64,000 bases of DNA from Warburgia ugandensis (GCA_035236585.1 CP141136.1:27195426-27259425); one strand, 5' to 3'; positions 35,108 through 47,715 are shown, counted from the first letter of the stretch. Notes: generated by a model from the letters alone, not told the origin. Made by a program: numbers and translations.

Positions 35108-38095
35108 TGTAATGACCCAAACATTTTATGCCCTTTTTACTAAATTTAGAAATTTATATGAGAGAATTACTATTTAAAATAGTAAATAAAGGAATTTGTA
35201 AGTAACAGTATCATTAGATTTTACTCGAAAAATGGAATCCAACGCCTCAAAGAACGCCGAAAACGGAGTTCGTATGAAGAAGTTACGGGCGCTTAAAGAT
35301 TAGGGGCATTTCTGTAATTTAAATTAAAAACGAAAAAGACAGAAAACGCAGGGGGCCGTTTTGACAATGACACCCCTATCTTCTTCCTCCTCCAGCCCTC
35401 TCTCGATTTTTCTAGAAAAATCCAAGCACCGCCTTGCAGAGGCGGTGCCAGGAGAAATGGCGGCACCGCCATTGGCAGCACCGACTTACTCCTATAAAAT
35501 CCCCCACTACCCCTCTTCCAAAGCAAGCTTTCTCCTCTCTAATCGCTCCCAAAAACAGATCTGGCCACAAGGGTTTGTAGCCACTATCAAGACTGAAATC
35601 GGGTAGCATCGAGGGCTCCCCAAGTACGAGTCTCCTCCCCACCCTACTCCTTTCTCTTTCCTCTTTCTTTCCCCCAAGATCCCGACCAGATCTGGATTGT
35701 TTTCCGGTCGAAAATCGCTGGAAGAAACCTAGCTTTGATGGGTCTGCTGACCCATTGAACCAGCCATCTCCTAGGTACCCTCCTCCTCTTGCCTTCTCCT
35801 TTCCCTTCATTTTCGGCACAGATCCATGTCGGATCTGGCATTTTCCCGGCCGAAAATCGTCGGAGAAGACCCCGGTGTCAATGGATTCGCCGGTCCATTC
35901 CTACCAGGCGTCCTAAGATGTGTGCGTAACGCACACCCTAGATGCGCCCTGTGGGATGAACCTTGGGCTCATGTGACTGCGTACGGGCACGTGCGACCAC
36001 ATATGGGCGTTGTCCCAGTTTGACCGGGACACACGAGTGCCCCAAGAGCCAAGATGTGCACGCACCAGCACCTAAGACGCATCCGCGCAACGCCATCCAG
36101 AGTGCACACCCTGGTGCATCAGTCAGACATACGCATGTGAGCTAACCTAGTTGCAATATGACCAGGGCGCATGCGTGTCCTAGAAACTGTAGTGCGCATT
36201 CTAGGACCATGGCGCACAGGACCTTAGGTGCTACATTTGGGTCGTTTGTTAAGGCGCGACCTTTTAAAATCCAATTTCGGAGCCTATATAACTCCGATTG
36301 ACGAGCCAAAAGGACCGTTGTGTTGGTAATTTCGACACAGACTCAAGTAGCCTAAACACCATGGGGATCTTATGAATCCATATAATCAACTATGGCTAGA
36401 AATCATGATTAGATTTCATGTTTAAATGATATACAGGACCCATAAAGGTACTGTAGGACTCGTCTGCAAGAGAGACACAAGCTAAGTGATGACAATCGAG
36501 GTAGGTAGTCTGATGCTACTATGCTTTTCCAAATATACTTAATTTGTAGGTCATCTGATACTGCTATGTTTTTATACATTTCCAAATGTACTTGATTTAT
36601 AGGTAATCTGATATTGCTACATTTTTAAATATATCCCAAACACCAAGTGATTTACTTGCCTTTGTGATGCTTTTGAAATGTAATATTCCTATATGAGCAT
36701 ACGAAATTGTCTGCATGATTTATAACATTAAAGCATTTGAACCTATCATTGCATTTACTATGCTTTTATGATGTTCTTATACAAGCATGTTTTGAGAAGT
36801 GTAGCCTTGGCTAATGAGGGCGGGCCAGAGAGAGTTGACAGGCTTTTAGGCTGTCAGGCTTCTAGACAGGGTTATGACTTTGCATGCCATGCTCTTATAC
36901 TTTGAAAACAAATGCATAAATTACATGATTTATGTTGATTTGAGATTTGGATAAATGCATATCCTTGAGGGTTACCAAAAGACACTAGAGTGCCTAAAAG
37001 ACGCTGGTGAGGCAATGTGAGGGACCCAACAAAGATATGATTTTTTATATTTCACGGGTTGATAAGCCTGGTGGGCACTATGCTGAGAGGAGGTACGGGG
37101 TTGGCCTCCCGGCCTCTACCACTAAAAAGGGTGGATGGTATCACTGCCAAAAAGGCATTGTCCCTTCCCTGACTGCTATGGTAAACAGGGACTACCATTG
37201 GAGGTGTTCACGGCACCCTTTTGGGGACATCCATAGTCGCCGTGGAGGCTGTGGTGGATTCCAGCTGTATGCTGAATATGAGCGTAGTGGCCATATGATT
37301 TCAGTGTGCTCAATATGCATATAGGATTGAGATGGTCATATACGAGTACTTGTGATCAGTTGGCATGACATGTACGCCAAGAGACTTATGTGCATGATAT
37401 TAGCATATGCTTGAATGATGACTACTTTAAGATTTTCATGATTATTATATTTGGCTCACTGGTTTGTTGCATTTGCTGAGAGCTACGTATATAAATCTAT
37501 TGCTTTCTCTTTTAATCATATTTATAGAACATGAATTGCAGACGGATTTCATAGTTGAATTTGTATCCATGAACTCATGTTTTATGCATAACTATGCATG
37601 CTTACGCAAAAGAAATCATTGATGTTTTATATGAAAAGCTCTTGGAACCATGCATGATGCATACTGTGTTTTCAAAATAGTAGTATCAGATCACCTACTG
37701 AGTATGATAAATACTCACCCTAATATATTATTTTTTCAGATTAGCTCTACACAGAATTAGAAGAAGCATCAGGAACATGTTAGTGCAATGATCAAGTGAC
37801 TGATGAGAAGATAAGCATGAATGTAAGTAAACACTCTATCTTTTGGACATGTACTTGTATTTATTTACAGTTGGGCTGCAAGTTGTGACTAGATAGACCT
37901 GGGAAGACATTTATGATTTCTGAAATTTTCAAAAACTACTTTGGTTGTTGTGAAAGCAAATGACACTCGGGGTTTTAAAAAGGAGTTTAAAACAAAAAGA
38001 TTTTTCCGCTGCATTGCATTGTTTTTCAAATAGGGATCCCACCTTAAGCATTAATTTTGCATTTAAAAATGCATGTGAAAACCCAGGTCGTCACA
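35108..38095 (+). repeat. 3' LTR of the non-autonomous LTR element
   Basis: 2988 bp, collinear with the 5' LTR. A 19-bp stretch around 37773-37791 and a short partial duplication near 36838-36865 (AGGCTTTTAGGCTGTCAGGC) account for most of the extra length. Its TATA box is at 36285-36291. Confidence 0.9.
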
Positions 38096-40320
38096 AGTGG
38101 TCTTAACGTTTATTACAACCCCCTCGTACATAACCTTAATTGTGTTTATATACCCCCGTGAAACCCCTTTGCCGCTTAATAACCACCATATTAACTCTTT
38201 GGAGACTCTATCATAAGATGCTTCTAAGTGAATAAAAATCAATTGTCTAAGTAGGAAAATAACTTTTATAGTAAACCTCTAAGGCATGAGACCAAATTAG
38301 TTCTTTAATACACTCTTCTCATGCTATAGCCTCTTCTCAATCACGCTTTCAAGTAGTATCATGGTATGGCTCCTAAGTTTGATCCTCCACCCCCATATTT
38401 AGTGCAACTTTATATCTCTCCTTTATTTTTATAAATTGGTACGATAGAGTTCTTCCTCTACTCATCTAACATTTTACTTCAATTTTACAACTTGTTAAAC
38501 AACTTTGCCAACCAAACTACTAAAATATCTCCTATAGACTTTCAAATCTCCATCAGTATATGATCACGTCCCAAGGCCTTTAATGATTTCATCTTTTTCA
38601 AAGCCTCTTTCACTTCAAATATATTAATGTTTTGGTTATATATATAATGTTCAATGTTATTTGTGTTTACGATACTTTTAATCCCTATATTCTTAGGGTA
38701 TTTGTCATTTAGTAATTTTTTAAATTAACTTTTTTACCTTTGTTCATCATCTTTAACTATTATCCTTTGATCGTTATTTTTAATATACTTCATGTGGTCT
38801 AAGTCCTTACCCTTCTTCTCTCTTACTTTTACGAGTTTGAAATGCATCTTTCTCACCTTCTCTTAATCATTATCTAGTATAAAGATCATCATATGCTTGA
38901 GTTTCGCCTCTCTTACTACTGTCTTAGGAGCCTTTTTAGCATTCATATATTGTTTAAAGTTTTTGTTATTTTTAGTCATCTGTCATACTTTAAAAAATAC
39001 TTGTTTTCCTTTAATAACTTTTTGCACTTTTTCACTCTGCCACTAAGTTTTCTTTGTTGGTTGCCTTTTACTTTAAGATACTCCTAAGATATCTTTTGCC
39101 ACTTTTTTAATGGACTTAGTTATATTCATTCACAAGGTGTTTACTTTTATTTTATTGTTCTAATTTCATTCTGCCATGAACTTGTTTGTAAATGATGATA
39201 TCTTCTCTTCTTTTAAGCTCCATCACTTAGTGTTTGGACACCTATTAAGTTCATTTTCTTTCTTCCATATTTTAATATAAATATCCATTAACCTATGTTG
39301 TGAGGTTAGATTCTTATTAGGTATCACCTTATAATTCTTACATATTGATCTTTCGGTATTCTTAGATAGAAAAAAGTCTATTTGGCTTTTATACGGACCA
39401 TTTTTAAAGATTAGTAAGTGTTCATCTTGTGTTTGCTATAGTCAGTTATATGCTAAAACAAAATTAGGTATAGCTTCTCCCATCTCATTCCTTTCTCCAA
39501 TATCATACTCCCCATGTACCATATCATATAATTCCTTTTCTTTTCCTATATGATCATTAAAGTCTATTCTTATACACATCCCTTCTATGATAGGACTTTC
39601 TTATATAACTTCCTCCATATATTATTAGAACTATCTCTTGGTTCTATCTTCTAACCCTACTTGTGATGCACATTTACTTATAACATTTATGATCTTCTGT
39701 TCTAGAGCAACTTTTACTAGTATAGTTCTTTTACTAATTCTTTTAATGTCTATAACTTTATCCATTAACTCTTTATTGATTGCTATCTCTATGCCCAGAG
39801 CTTATATCCATCGATTTCTCTAGTTTTAGCCTATTTTCACTTGGTTTCGTAGAGACAAGTGATGATAATTCTCCTATGTTTTATCGTATCTACTAACTCT
39901 AGAATCTTATATATCAATGTGACTATACTCAATGTAGTAATATGAATCTTATTCTCCTGACCTATCTTATTTAGCCTTGCACTTGTGGAACACTGTGGGA
40001 ACCCGTGTATACTTTTCACTACATCTAGGTTTTGATGCAGAATTTTGCTTTCGAGGAAATGCTTTAGCAGCACTTGTCTATTTTTCACTGCAATCGAGAT
40101 TTGATGCAGCGCATCACTTTGTTGGAAACATCCTAGCAGCCCTTATCAATTTTTCATTGCATCCGGGATCTGATATAACATGTTGTTTACAGAGAATGCC
40201 CTAACTTGAGAGAATGCCAAAACTTGATTCATGCATGAAATTTGCTATAGCTTTTACTTGTCGACTGACACTTGATGCAAAACTCTCCTCCTTTATCTGG
40301 GCTTAAGACCGGTAGTGATG

Positions 40321-40560
40321 GAGTAATTAGGCATGTAATTTTTTAATGTAAACTATATGATTAATTAATTTAGGATAGCAAATATCTGTGAGTAAATGTC
40401 TTGATGGCTGCTAACATGTTACTAATGATGGATACATGTGAGTAATTAAGCATTATAGTTTTTAAATGTAAACTTAGAACAAAATTTGATCTAGGACAGT
40501 GAATGTCATATAGGAAATAGTGAAGTAGTTGTTCATGTAAGATTTTCATTAAAACTTGAG
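40321..40560. repeat. diverged two-copy tandem repeat, about 117 bp
   Basis: GAGTAATTAGGCATGTAATT at 40321 recurs as GTGAGTAATTAAGCATTATA at about 40438, followed in both by TTTTTAAATGTAAACT-like sequence and TAGGA-A-GCAAAT/GTGAAT. The repeat abuts the 5' end of the minus-strand LINE, so the LINE may have landed at its edge. Confidence 0.5.
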
Positions 40561-42000
40561 ATCCAACTTTCATTAATTGCTTAGCTTGCAATATGACTTA
40601 TGCTGTGATCAATTTTCAGAACTTGAGATCCAAATAACGTATGAAATTGGTAATTATATTCATAAGAATTACTGCTTTTACATTGGTTTTCCATTATTGG
40701 TTGCAGATATGAAGTGTCACGTTCTTCGAAAAGCTTTGGGAGCCTTATGGCTGCACCAACAGTTGTAGAAACTGGATAGCTTTCCTCCCCTCAGAACAGA
40801 GAAAGTTTGAATTGATTGCGATACATGTTGGAATTAAGAACACAAGGAGGATATTCAGCGTTGTTCTGGGGCATCAAATTGAACTGCTAGGGCGGAATCT
40901 CCTACGACAGGCGCGGATTAAGTCAACCCGTCCATTTCATGGGACGGGTGGCCGAATTTGCGAGCTGGAATTTCAGGAAGAGCAGAGTGGACGAGCAATG
41001 GTAACCCAACTTGTCCTATTTGCTTGGCCGCTTCCCGAGGAGGTGCTTCTTGGGAACTATCGTGATTTACGGGGTTTAGGTGGAAGGCTTACCCCAGAAC
41101 ATTCTAGATTTTAGAGATAATGTGGAGCAAGGAAACGTGCAGGAGAAAAAGTTTAAGGAAAACTGAAATGTAGAGAGAGTAGATGGGCCAGACTAGTAAG
41201 CTGGAATTACGGGAAAATGATTGGAAGCAGGCTAGACAGGCAAAAGTAACCCAACTTAGTGTATTTGCAAGGGCAGCTTGCTGATGAGTTCCTTTGTGGG
41301 AACTAGCACGATTTATAACTGCACTGATTGACCACAGGAGAACGTATTATATATTTATTGAGTTGCATCTGGACAATTAAGAGAAAACGTAACCAGTTTT
41401 GCCTAATATATCATTAAAGAAAGAGTCCTGGGATTCTGAGGTCATGTGAGTGAACCCAAAGCCATGTTTCACACCCAATTTCTGTATCTCCTTTTGACAT
41501 GTACCTCAAAGCTAATATTCATAGAGTTCAGGTTGTGCAAGATCAACTAATTCCTAACATTTTTGTTAAATTGGAGGAGACATGGAAATCTAATCACAAG
41601 ATTTGTTCAACCTATCGCAAACGGCTGCATTAGCTGTTGTCTAATTAATTCATAAAGAGCTAAGCTAGCAAATTAAGCACTACAATTATCAGAAGAAGAA
41701 AACCAATACTAAAACAAGGGGAGTCCAAATACCTTCTCCTGTAATGAAAAAAAATATTCCTTTTATATGCAGAAGGAAAAACAAGGAAAGTAGGAAAAAT
41801 GTTTATTTTTGCTTCTTAGATACTTTAACATACCCATTCGCTAAGTTCTATACCTACTTCAGTGACTATGCGTACTCAGCTTTTTATTTATCTCCCTGAA
41901 ATGCCATCCTTGAAGCCCCTCGTTATTGAACGTCAAGGGTACTTAAGCTTTTTTGTCATCCTTAATTTGCTTCTACTTTCTAGTATAGCTCCATAAGGCC
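40561..42000. other. intergenic stretch with a diverged 225-bp duplication
   Basis: GAGCTGGAATTTCAGGAA, then GGTAACCCAACTTGTC, then GGGAACTATCGTGATTTA at about 40970-41075 recurs as AAGCTGGAATTACGGGAA, AGTAACCCAACTTAGT and GGGAACTAGCACGATTTA at about 41200-41315. An open frame of 100 codons (40812-41114) covers the first copy but its second copy is closed, and I recognise no domain. 41378-41580 is the dispersed repeat shared with 27.4 and 30.2 kb. Confidence 0.45.
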
Positions 42001-42084
42001 CCTTTGCTTCGATGAATTTTATCAATGGTCTAGTCATGTTTTTGTGCATGAATTTGGCTTCGTTCCGACTCCGCTAGCAGAAGG

Positions 42085-43188
42085 CTATGACACTTGGACA
42101 ACGCAACAATGGCTACACAGCTCTTTCTCCTCCATCTCCTCCCTGGGTTGGAAGTTCCTCCATGCATCGCTTTTTGCCGATGTGCTGAAGACGTGGACGA
42201 CAGACATGTATCTCGAAAGCTCCCCCGCTATGCGGTAGCCGGCCAAGAAGTACAAATGGTTTCCAACTGGGGCCATTGTCAGGTAGATCATCTGTATCGA
42301 TGGCTCATTTGCCCCATTGGTATCTGACTTAGAAATTGGGGCCGAGAAGTTGTCACGGTGAGATCCATCCACTATGTTCCATATATTGACCTTGCCATCG
42401 TAGGCCTCAATATGTCCCTTCCATGTGTTTAGGCAGTCGCCTGAGCTGTATAGTTTGTCATCGACGGCTACAATTTGATTCGGTGGCACATCTAGCTGCC
42501 ACATCCCCAGCATCAACTCCCACTCACCATGCCACGGGTGAAACACCTCGGCAGAGCTTCTCTCAAAGGCAAATGGTCCCATCTTATCAGAGTCACCCCT
42601 CTCTGCGAAGCCTCCCACAACATAGATCTTGCCTTGCCATGTTACACCCACACACTTATACCTTAAGGTACTCATGTTAGGCAGTTGGGTCCATTCATCA
42701 AGTGCTGGATCATAAACCTCCGCTGAAGAGACCCCTCTAGCGCTGGATAACATGCACTTTCCACCTGCCACATAAATTTTGTTATCACATACGGTGCAAG
42801 CAAAATCGAACCGAGGCATGCCAAGTGGAGCACATTGTGACCATTCACTAGTAGTGACGCAATGTCGAAATACGGTTGGACGAACGGCGAGATCCACCTC
42901 CACCATATCTTCATCACCAGATCCAGGCTCCTTCCGGCATAGACGACCACCAAGTATGTAAATGCAATCACCAACAGTGGCCATGGCAAAGTCCTTGAGG
43001 ACATGGTCCTCTGAGATTCCTGGAATGGTACCGACCCACTGCCAAGCATTGTCCGATGGATTGTAACACTCAATCCAGCTAGACATGTTAGTGTCTGGTG
43101 ATGGTGCTCTGGGACAGAAGGACGCATAGACTCGATAGTTCGACGTCGAGTTGTCTGGTGATGGGGGTGGCGAGGATAATGAACCCAT
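42085..43188 (-). CDS. kelch-repeat protein, 367 aa
   Basis: Intronless ORF from the ATG at 43188. Kelch blades show as the pattern hydrophobic-Y-hydrophobic-x-G-G with following W/Y spacing: IYILGG (76-81), IYVAGG (138-143), IYVVGG (188-193), a degenerate LYSSGD (246-251) and LYFLAG (312-317). AEVYDPALDEW (156-166), AEVFHPWHGEW (213-223) and IEAYDGKVNIW (260-270) give the paired aromatic positions, so a beta-propeller is expected. The N-terminus (Ser/Pro-rich, then YRVYASFCP and WIECYNPSDNAW) carries no F-box. This looks like a plant stand-alone kelch protein, not an SCF subunit. Such propellers bind partner proteins; the partner is unknown. The tail is CSHCCVVQVS. No lesion is seen. Confidence 0.85.
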   Translation of the reverse strand: MGSLSSPPPSPDNSTSNYRVYASFCPRAPSPDTNMSSWIECYNPSDNAWQWVGTIPGISEDHVLKDFAMATVGDCIYILGGRLCRKEPGSGDEDMVEVDLAVRPTVFRHCVTTSEWSQCAPLGMPRFDFACTVCDNKIYVAGGKCMLSSARGVSSAEVYDPALDEWTQLPNMSTLRYKCVGVTWQGKIYVVGGFAERGDSDKMGPFAFERSSAEVFHPWHGEWELMLGMWQLDVPPNQIVAVDDKLYSSGDCLNTWKGHIEAYDGKVNIWNIVDGSHRDNFSAPISKSDTNGANEPSIQMIYLTMAPVGNHLYFLAGYRIAGELSRYMSVVHVFSTSAKSDAWRNFQPREEMEEKELCSHCCVVQVS

Positions 43189-43599
43189 GGAAAGGCCTTA
43201 GTGCAATTGTTGTTATGGCAGTTAAGCGGAATTGTAGTTGGAGAAGAAAATGATACATATAGGTTGCTCGGCGGGGATTACGATGGAAGGTTGGTTTGTG
43301 AGCATCGAATGAGAATCAAATATGGAAATTTGGGGCGTATTTGTGATGGGGAATTCTATGGCTTTTGCTTGGAATTTGTATGAGTTATGCTTAGTCCTTG
43401 TCGTGGGGCAGTCTCTATGCAATATTTCTTGTTTTGGGGTGAGAACCTATGGCTTCTTTGTCCCTTTGAGTGTCCATGACGAACAAAATACTGATAGAGT
43501 TTGTTAAAGGATTTTGCATGAATACAAGGAAGAATATGTCCTTGCGGTATAGGTGGAATAATTGAGAAAAACTTCTTTTATTGCATCTTATGGAAGTTG

Positions 43600-43601
<2 letters not shown>

Positions 43602-43687
<86 letters not shown>

Positions 43688-43690
43688 AAC
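43602..43690. repeat. (TC)n followed by (AC)n microsatellite
   Basis: About 36 uninterrupted TC units to 43674, then AC units to about 43690. It lies about 415 bases upstream of the kelch gene start, so length changes might touch its promoter. Confidence 0.95.
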
Positions 43691-45473
43691 ACATATATGC
43701 AAAACGTTCATAGTTTTGTTCTTTAACCTGAGATGATTTTTTCAAAATCTTTATCCACCAATGTCTTCCTTATTTAACACTAGAAATCTTTTTAGTGCAT
43801 GCCATTGAAGGAACAGTCATACGTAAGCGGACTTTGTGTAACAAATGACTTGCCTCTACATTTAATTAAGGTCCTTGGAAGTGAGCAACGCACCCTTCTA
43901 CTCCTTGAAAAGACTAACTTCCTAGTCACAAGCCAATGTAGTTGATAAGAACTGCAGTTAGTGGCCTTGCATCATGTAAGGAATGGCCAATGACTTGCTG
44001 GATGGGATGAGATCAGCCATTCGTTTTGGACTGTCATTGCACTTGTCTTCTTATAAGATGGTATCACTTGCTTTACGAAAGTAGCGCATTACAGGTAACT
44101 TTTAATAATAATGCAATGATATTTGAAATTATTGAACAACATGGTTAATTAGGTGGGAGTAGGAATGGCCACATCATGAATGAGCTGCTTTAGGTACCAC
44201 CAAAATTGATTCTAATCTGCTTACGGGATATTCAGTCGATCAAGTGTACATATAGGATACGTTAAGGCCCCTGGTTCTAATCTGATAGAAATAGATTTGC
44301 ATATAAAAATATTTGTTTATAAGATCATATGCATGATCTGCACTCAGAGTCTTTTTGTACCCAATGATGATTCGCAAGTTGGGAATTTTCTTCGATCCTT
44401 TAGCGTGTGTATGACGATGATAAATAGCGCATCAATTGCATCAATATAAGTTATAATGATCATCTCGAGATCATATCCTCTAAAATTTGGCATACAAATC
44501 CCCTTTTTGTAGTTTTGCATTGCAATTTACTTGCACTCTTTATCTCTTTCTCAATTTCAAGTTAATCTACGCATGTGATATGCTTGATCACCAGTTTGGA
44601 TGACAATATAATCGCCTAGTTTTGGGAAACCAACTAGGAAAAGATATGTCATGGAAAACTATCACAGATAACTGTCTCAAGCTGAACTACCATTAGCATG
44701 ACAATGGCAATCCGCTCTTAATTTTACACTCTTTATATACAAGTTAGCAAGAGAGAACCAATAAAGCACAAGAATAAAGAAGGGAGCAACATTAATACTG
44801 AAACAAGGAAGTGGGCGTATTGTCTCTTTATGACTTCGGACCAGACATACATTCATGAACTGGTACAACTTGAACCTTTGAACCTGAAACAATTATAAGC
44901 AACAAAACTAAAAAAGATGGGAAAGACAGATAGAACACCTTGCTTAAAGACCAATGTTGCTTTCACACTAGTCAGCCAAAGACAAATAGTCGGGCCCTCC
45001 CCCCATTGCTCAGTATCCAAGGAATCAGCCACAGATCACAAAATCACTGTAGTAGAGGAGACCCATTCCTTACCCAGAAATAATGACACAGTAATAACAC
45101 CAAATAGAGTTAGGCAATTCTCATCATCTGCGCCAAAATTTTCCATTTCCGGGAGGGTCTAAGTGAGTAGCAGTAGATTTTTCTGGTTGATTTGGTATTC
45201 AGGATGTTCCTCCATGGCTTTGATTTGTCTATACTCTTACAATTTTCTGTACTCTTACATGTTTTTGTAAAAGCTTAGAAATAAAAACAGGTTGTTGATA
45301 GCCGTCTAGCCAATCGTCACAGACAACAAGGCTCCTCGACTAGTTTGTGCTTGGTCGCAGGTGCAAGGTGGCACTTCTCCCTTCGTGGGGGAGATTTAAA
45401 AAATAGATTTAGGGATTAGGATTAATATGCGAGTGAAATAGTTTGCTTTTCTGCAATTATTCGGTACAGCTGA

Positions 45474-45517
45474 GGGCAGCCCCGCACATGCGGGGTCATG
45501 GAAGGGACTGGCCACAA
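45474..45517 (-). mobile_element. Au SINE 3'-end fragment
   Basis: GGGCAGCCCCGCACATGCGG, then GTCATGGAAGGGACTGGCC, is the reverse complement of the 3' end of the Au copies (GGACTGGCCCCTTCC-like, then GGGCTGCCC). The middle GCACC piece is deleted. No flanking duplication. Confidence 0.6.
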
Positions 45518-46434
45518 TGGTAAATAGTAATTATTAGGTTTATCTAAATCGTGCAAAAGCATCCTTAATGAGAACTGAATTTGGGTTGCTTGACAGTCTT
45601 TAACACAAAACCCTGGTATTTAGGGCATTGAAATCTGGGAACATGGATTCCAAAACTAGCTTTCCCAATATGATTTCCTTTCACCAAAAACAATAGAAAA
45701 CAGAAAGCTTCGGTGCTCCTCCCTTGTATTGCAAGATTTTGCAAGGGTAAAGTACAGGCTGGAAAAAAGTTTCTAACTATCATTTCCTCTAACTTTTTCT
45801 ATTTTCTACTTCTTCTTCTTTTTTCAGGTAATCAAATATCACTTGCTCCTTGTACCTGTATGTATATATATATATAGCTATAGGAAAGTTGTGGCTTTCA
45901 AATCCCATCTTTTGTGATCAATTATATACATGTCTTGTTACATGAGATCATTTGGGTGTATCCTCTTATCAGCTCGAAGACAATGTTGACTTCTCAGCAA
46001 AGAGTGACCACGCATGGGTTCAAAATAGATGGGTCCACCCCCATTCACCCATTTGAAGAAGCAAAAAAGCTTTCTAGTGAAGAAGATGCCATGGCGGAAA
46101 AGTTAATCTGTTGGAAGTGTTCATCGATCATTGGATACATAATCCCTTGCAAGGGATAAAAGATTAGGAACGATATCATGGAGCCCAATCGCTGCTAAGT
46201 AGGGGCGGCAAAATATGACACGACACGATAACACGACACGAACCCGACACGAATTTAGCGGGTTCGGGTTGAGTCTTATCGTGTTCGTGTCATTTTCGGG
46301 TTACCCAAAAATGACACGCCAAAAATCGTTTCGTGTTCGAGTCAATCAATTTGACCCGTCGTGTCGACCTGTTTGACACGCGACCTATTTACTCATCACC
46401 TTGACATGATTCTAACCTATGGAATGGTTGAAAA

Positions 46435-46760
46435 TATAGGACGGTTCTTGAGGAACCGTCTTATATTACTCATGTAATATAGGACGGTTCTGAATAACCG
46501 TCCTATATTGCGAGTTATATAGGACGGTTCCAGAATAACCGAACCGTCCTATATTGCGAGTTATATAGGACGGTTCCAGAATAACCGTCCTATATTGCTA
46601 GTTATATAGGACGGTTCTTGAAGAACCGTCCTATATTGCGAGTTATATAGGACGGTTCTAGAATAACCGTCCTATATTGCTAGTTATATAGGACGGTTCC
46701 TGAAGAACCGTCCTATATTGCTAGTTATATATGACGGTTCTTGAAGAACCGTCCTATATT
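46435..46760. repeat. left array of eight small palindromes
   Basis: Eight tandem units of about 41 bp. Each consists of an arm TATAGGACGGTT, a 5-8 base loop (CTTGAAG, CCAGAAT, CTAGAAT), an arm AACCGTCCTATA and a spacer such as TTGCGAGTTA or TTGCTAGTTA. Unit 3 has an extra AACCG. The first and last units carry single-base changes in an arm. Each unit can form a 12-bp hairpin. Confidence 0.9.
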
Positions 46761-47560
46761 ACTAAAAATTAGACTAAATGCTATAAATTAGCTAAAAATC
46801 ATTAATACATGAAGATTCAAGCATGAGTAAGCTATATATGTGGATAAGAATAGGTATTAACTAATAAATATAAAAAATAACAAAATTTTCCTAATTTTCG
46901 TAACTTATTTTTTTGGAAAAATTAAAAAAAATACTAAATTACAAAAAAAAAAGAGATGAAAACATTATCACACATGAATACACAATATGGGAAAGCTCTA
47001 TATGTGGATAGAAATACTTTTCAATGAAGAAATATGAAAAAACAACGACTTTTTTTAAAATTTTCAGAATCGATTTTTCGAAAAAACAGTAGAAACCTAA
47101 AAACAAACTCAAATCTAGAGCAAAGAAATATAAAACTCAAATGGAATGCTTCTCATACACATAGAACTAAAACCCATCAAGATCTATGAAAAATAGTTAA
47201 CGAAAAACACAAAAAAATAAATGCAGATTATAAAATTTGTAAATACATACCTTTTTTTGCTTAAATCTATGAAAGATCGAAGATAAATGGTCGTTTTCAC
47301 CTTCTCAGACTAAAACCCATCAAGATCTATGGAAAATAGTTAACAAAAAACAAAAAAATTGAAAAAAAGTCTTGGCTTTTATGTTTTTTATAGAACTGTA
47401 TACAGATTGTAAAATTCGTAAATACATACCTTATTTTGCTTAGATCTGTGAAACATCGAAGAGGAATGGTCATTTTCACTTTCTCAGTAGTTTGGACCAT
47501 TTGGAAGATTGAAAATTTGAAATTAGGGTTGATCAAGGTGAAAAATGATATATAGAACAA

Positions 47561-47715
47561 TATAGGACGGTTTTTAAATAACCGTCCTATAATATATATA
47601 ATGAAATATATGATGATTTTTTTATAACCATCCTATATAATATATAGGATGGTTATTTTATTTATTATAAAGTTATAAGACGGTTGTTAACATGTTGTTG
47701 CATAACCGTCATATA
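47561..47715. repeat. middle cluster of three degenerate palindromes
   Basis: TATAGGACGGTTTTTAAATA with ACCGTCCTATA (47561-47593), ATGATTTTTTTATAACCATC / ATATAGGATGGTTATTTTA (47612-47660) and ATAAGACGGTTGTTAACATG / CATAACCGTCATATAA (47668-47716). The arms differ from the end arrays by C-to-T and G-to-A changes. They look like older copies of the same unit. Confidence 0.7.

Larger units (their letters stand above)
31300..38095 (+). mobile_element. non-autonomous LTR retrotransposon (Ty3/gypsy-like) with about 3-kb LTRs
   Basis: The element begins TGTAATGACCC and ends GGTCGTCACA. The two LTRs are 31300-34255 and 35108-38095, and the internal region is only 852 bp. A primer binding site complementary to initiator tRNA-Met (TGGTATCAGAGC) starts at 34258, two bases after the LTR. 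A purine-rich AAAGGGGG tract at 35094-35101 precedes the 3' LTR. The 5-bp duplication AGTGG flanks it at 31295-31299 and 38096-38100. The internal region shows no gag, protease, RT or integrase, so movement would need proteins in trans. Orientation comes from PBS and PPT. The Ty3/gypsy assignment is inferred from terminal and PBS style only. Confidence 0.9.
30555..40320 (-). mobile_element. RTE-clade LINE, minus strand, split by an LTR retrotransposon
   Basis: Second copy of the LINE at 12326-15830. The 3' part is 31299-30555 and ends in a (CAT)n tract, the complement of the (ATG)n tail, at 30555-30579. The 5' part is 40320-38101. Read on the minus strand, 40320-38101 follows the plus copy from its 5' end (AAAGGAGGAG, then three UTR units at 40200-39975) through the endonuclease to the RT segment TTAAGACCACT. 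The other side of the insertion continues with GATTTTTCTATCACTACAGG, as in the plus copy (GATTTTCTTGTCACTATAGG). About 190 bp of the RT region are deleted after that. Stops are common in all domains, so it is inactive. Confidence 0.85.
43189..46190. other. 5' flank of the kelch gene and intergenic DNA
   Basis: The promoter of the minus-strand kelch gene should lie in the first few hundred bases. The rest holds a long (TC)n/(AC)n microsatellite and one Au fragment. Open frames at 44917-45162 and 45914-46159 (about 81 codons each) have no recognisable domain. No second gene is supported. Confidence 0.4.

Noticed and set aside
42423..43127. Frames on the plus strand and in a second minus frame within the kelch gene
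   Set aside because: Shadows of the 367-aa kelch frame, which alone has kelch motifs.
46435..46760. Regularly spaced palindromic repeats resembling a CRISPR array
   Set aside because: Units are contiguous palindromes with conserved spacers, inside a plant DNA transposon; there are no unique spacers and no cas genes.
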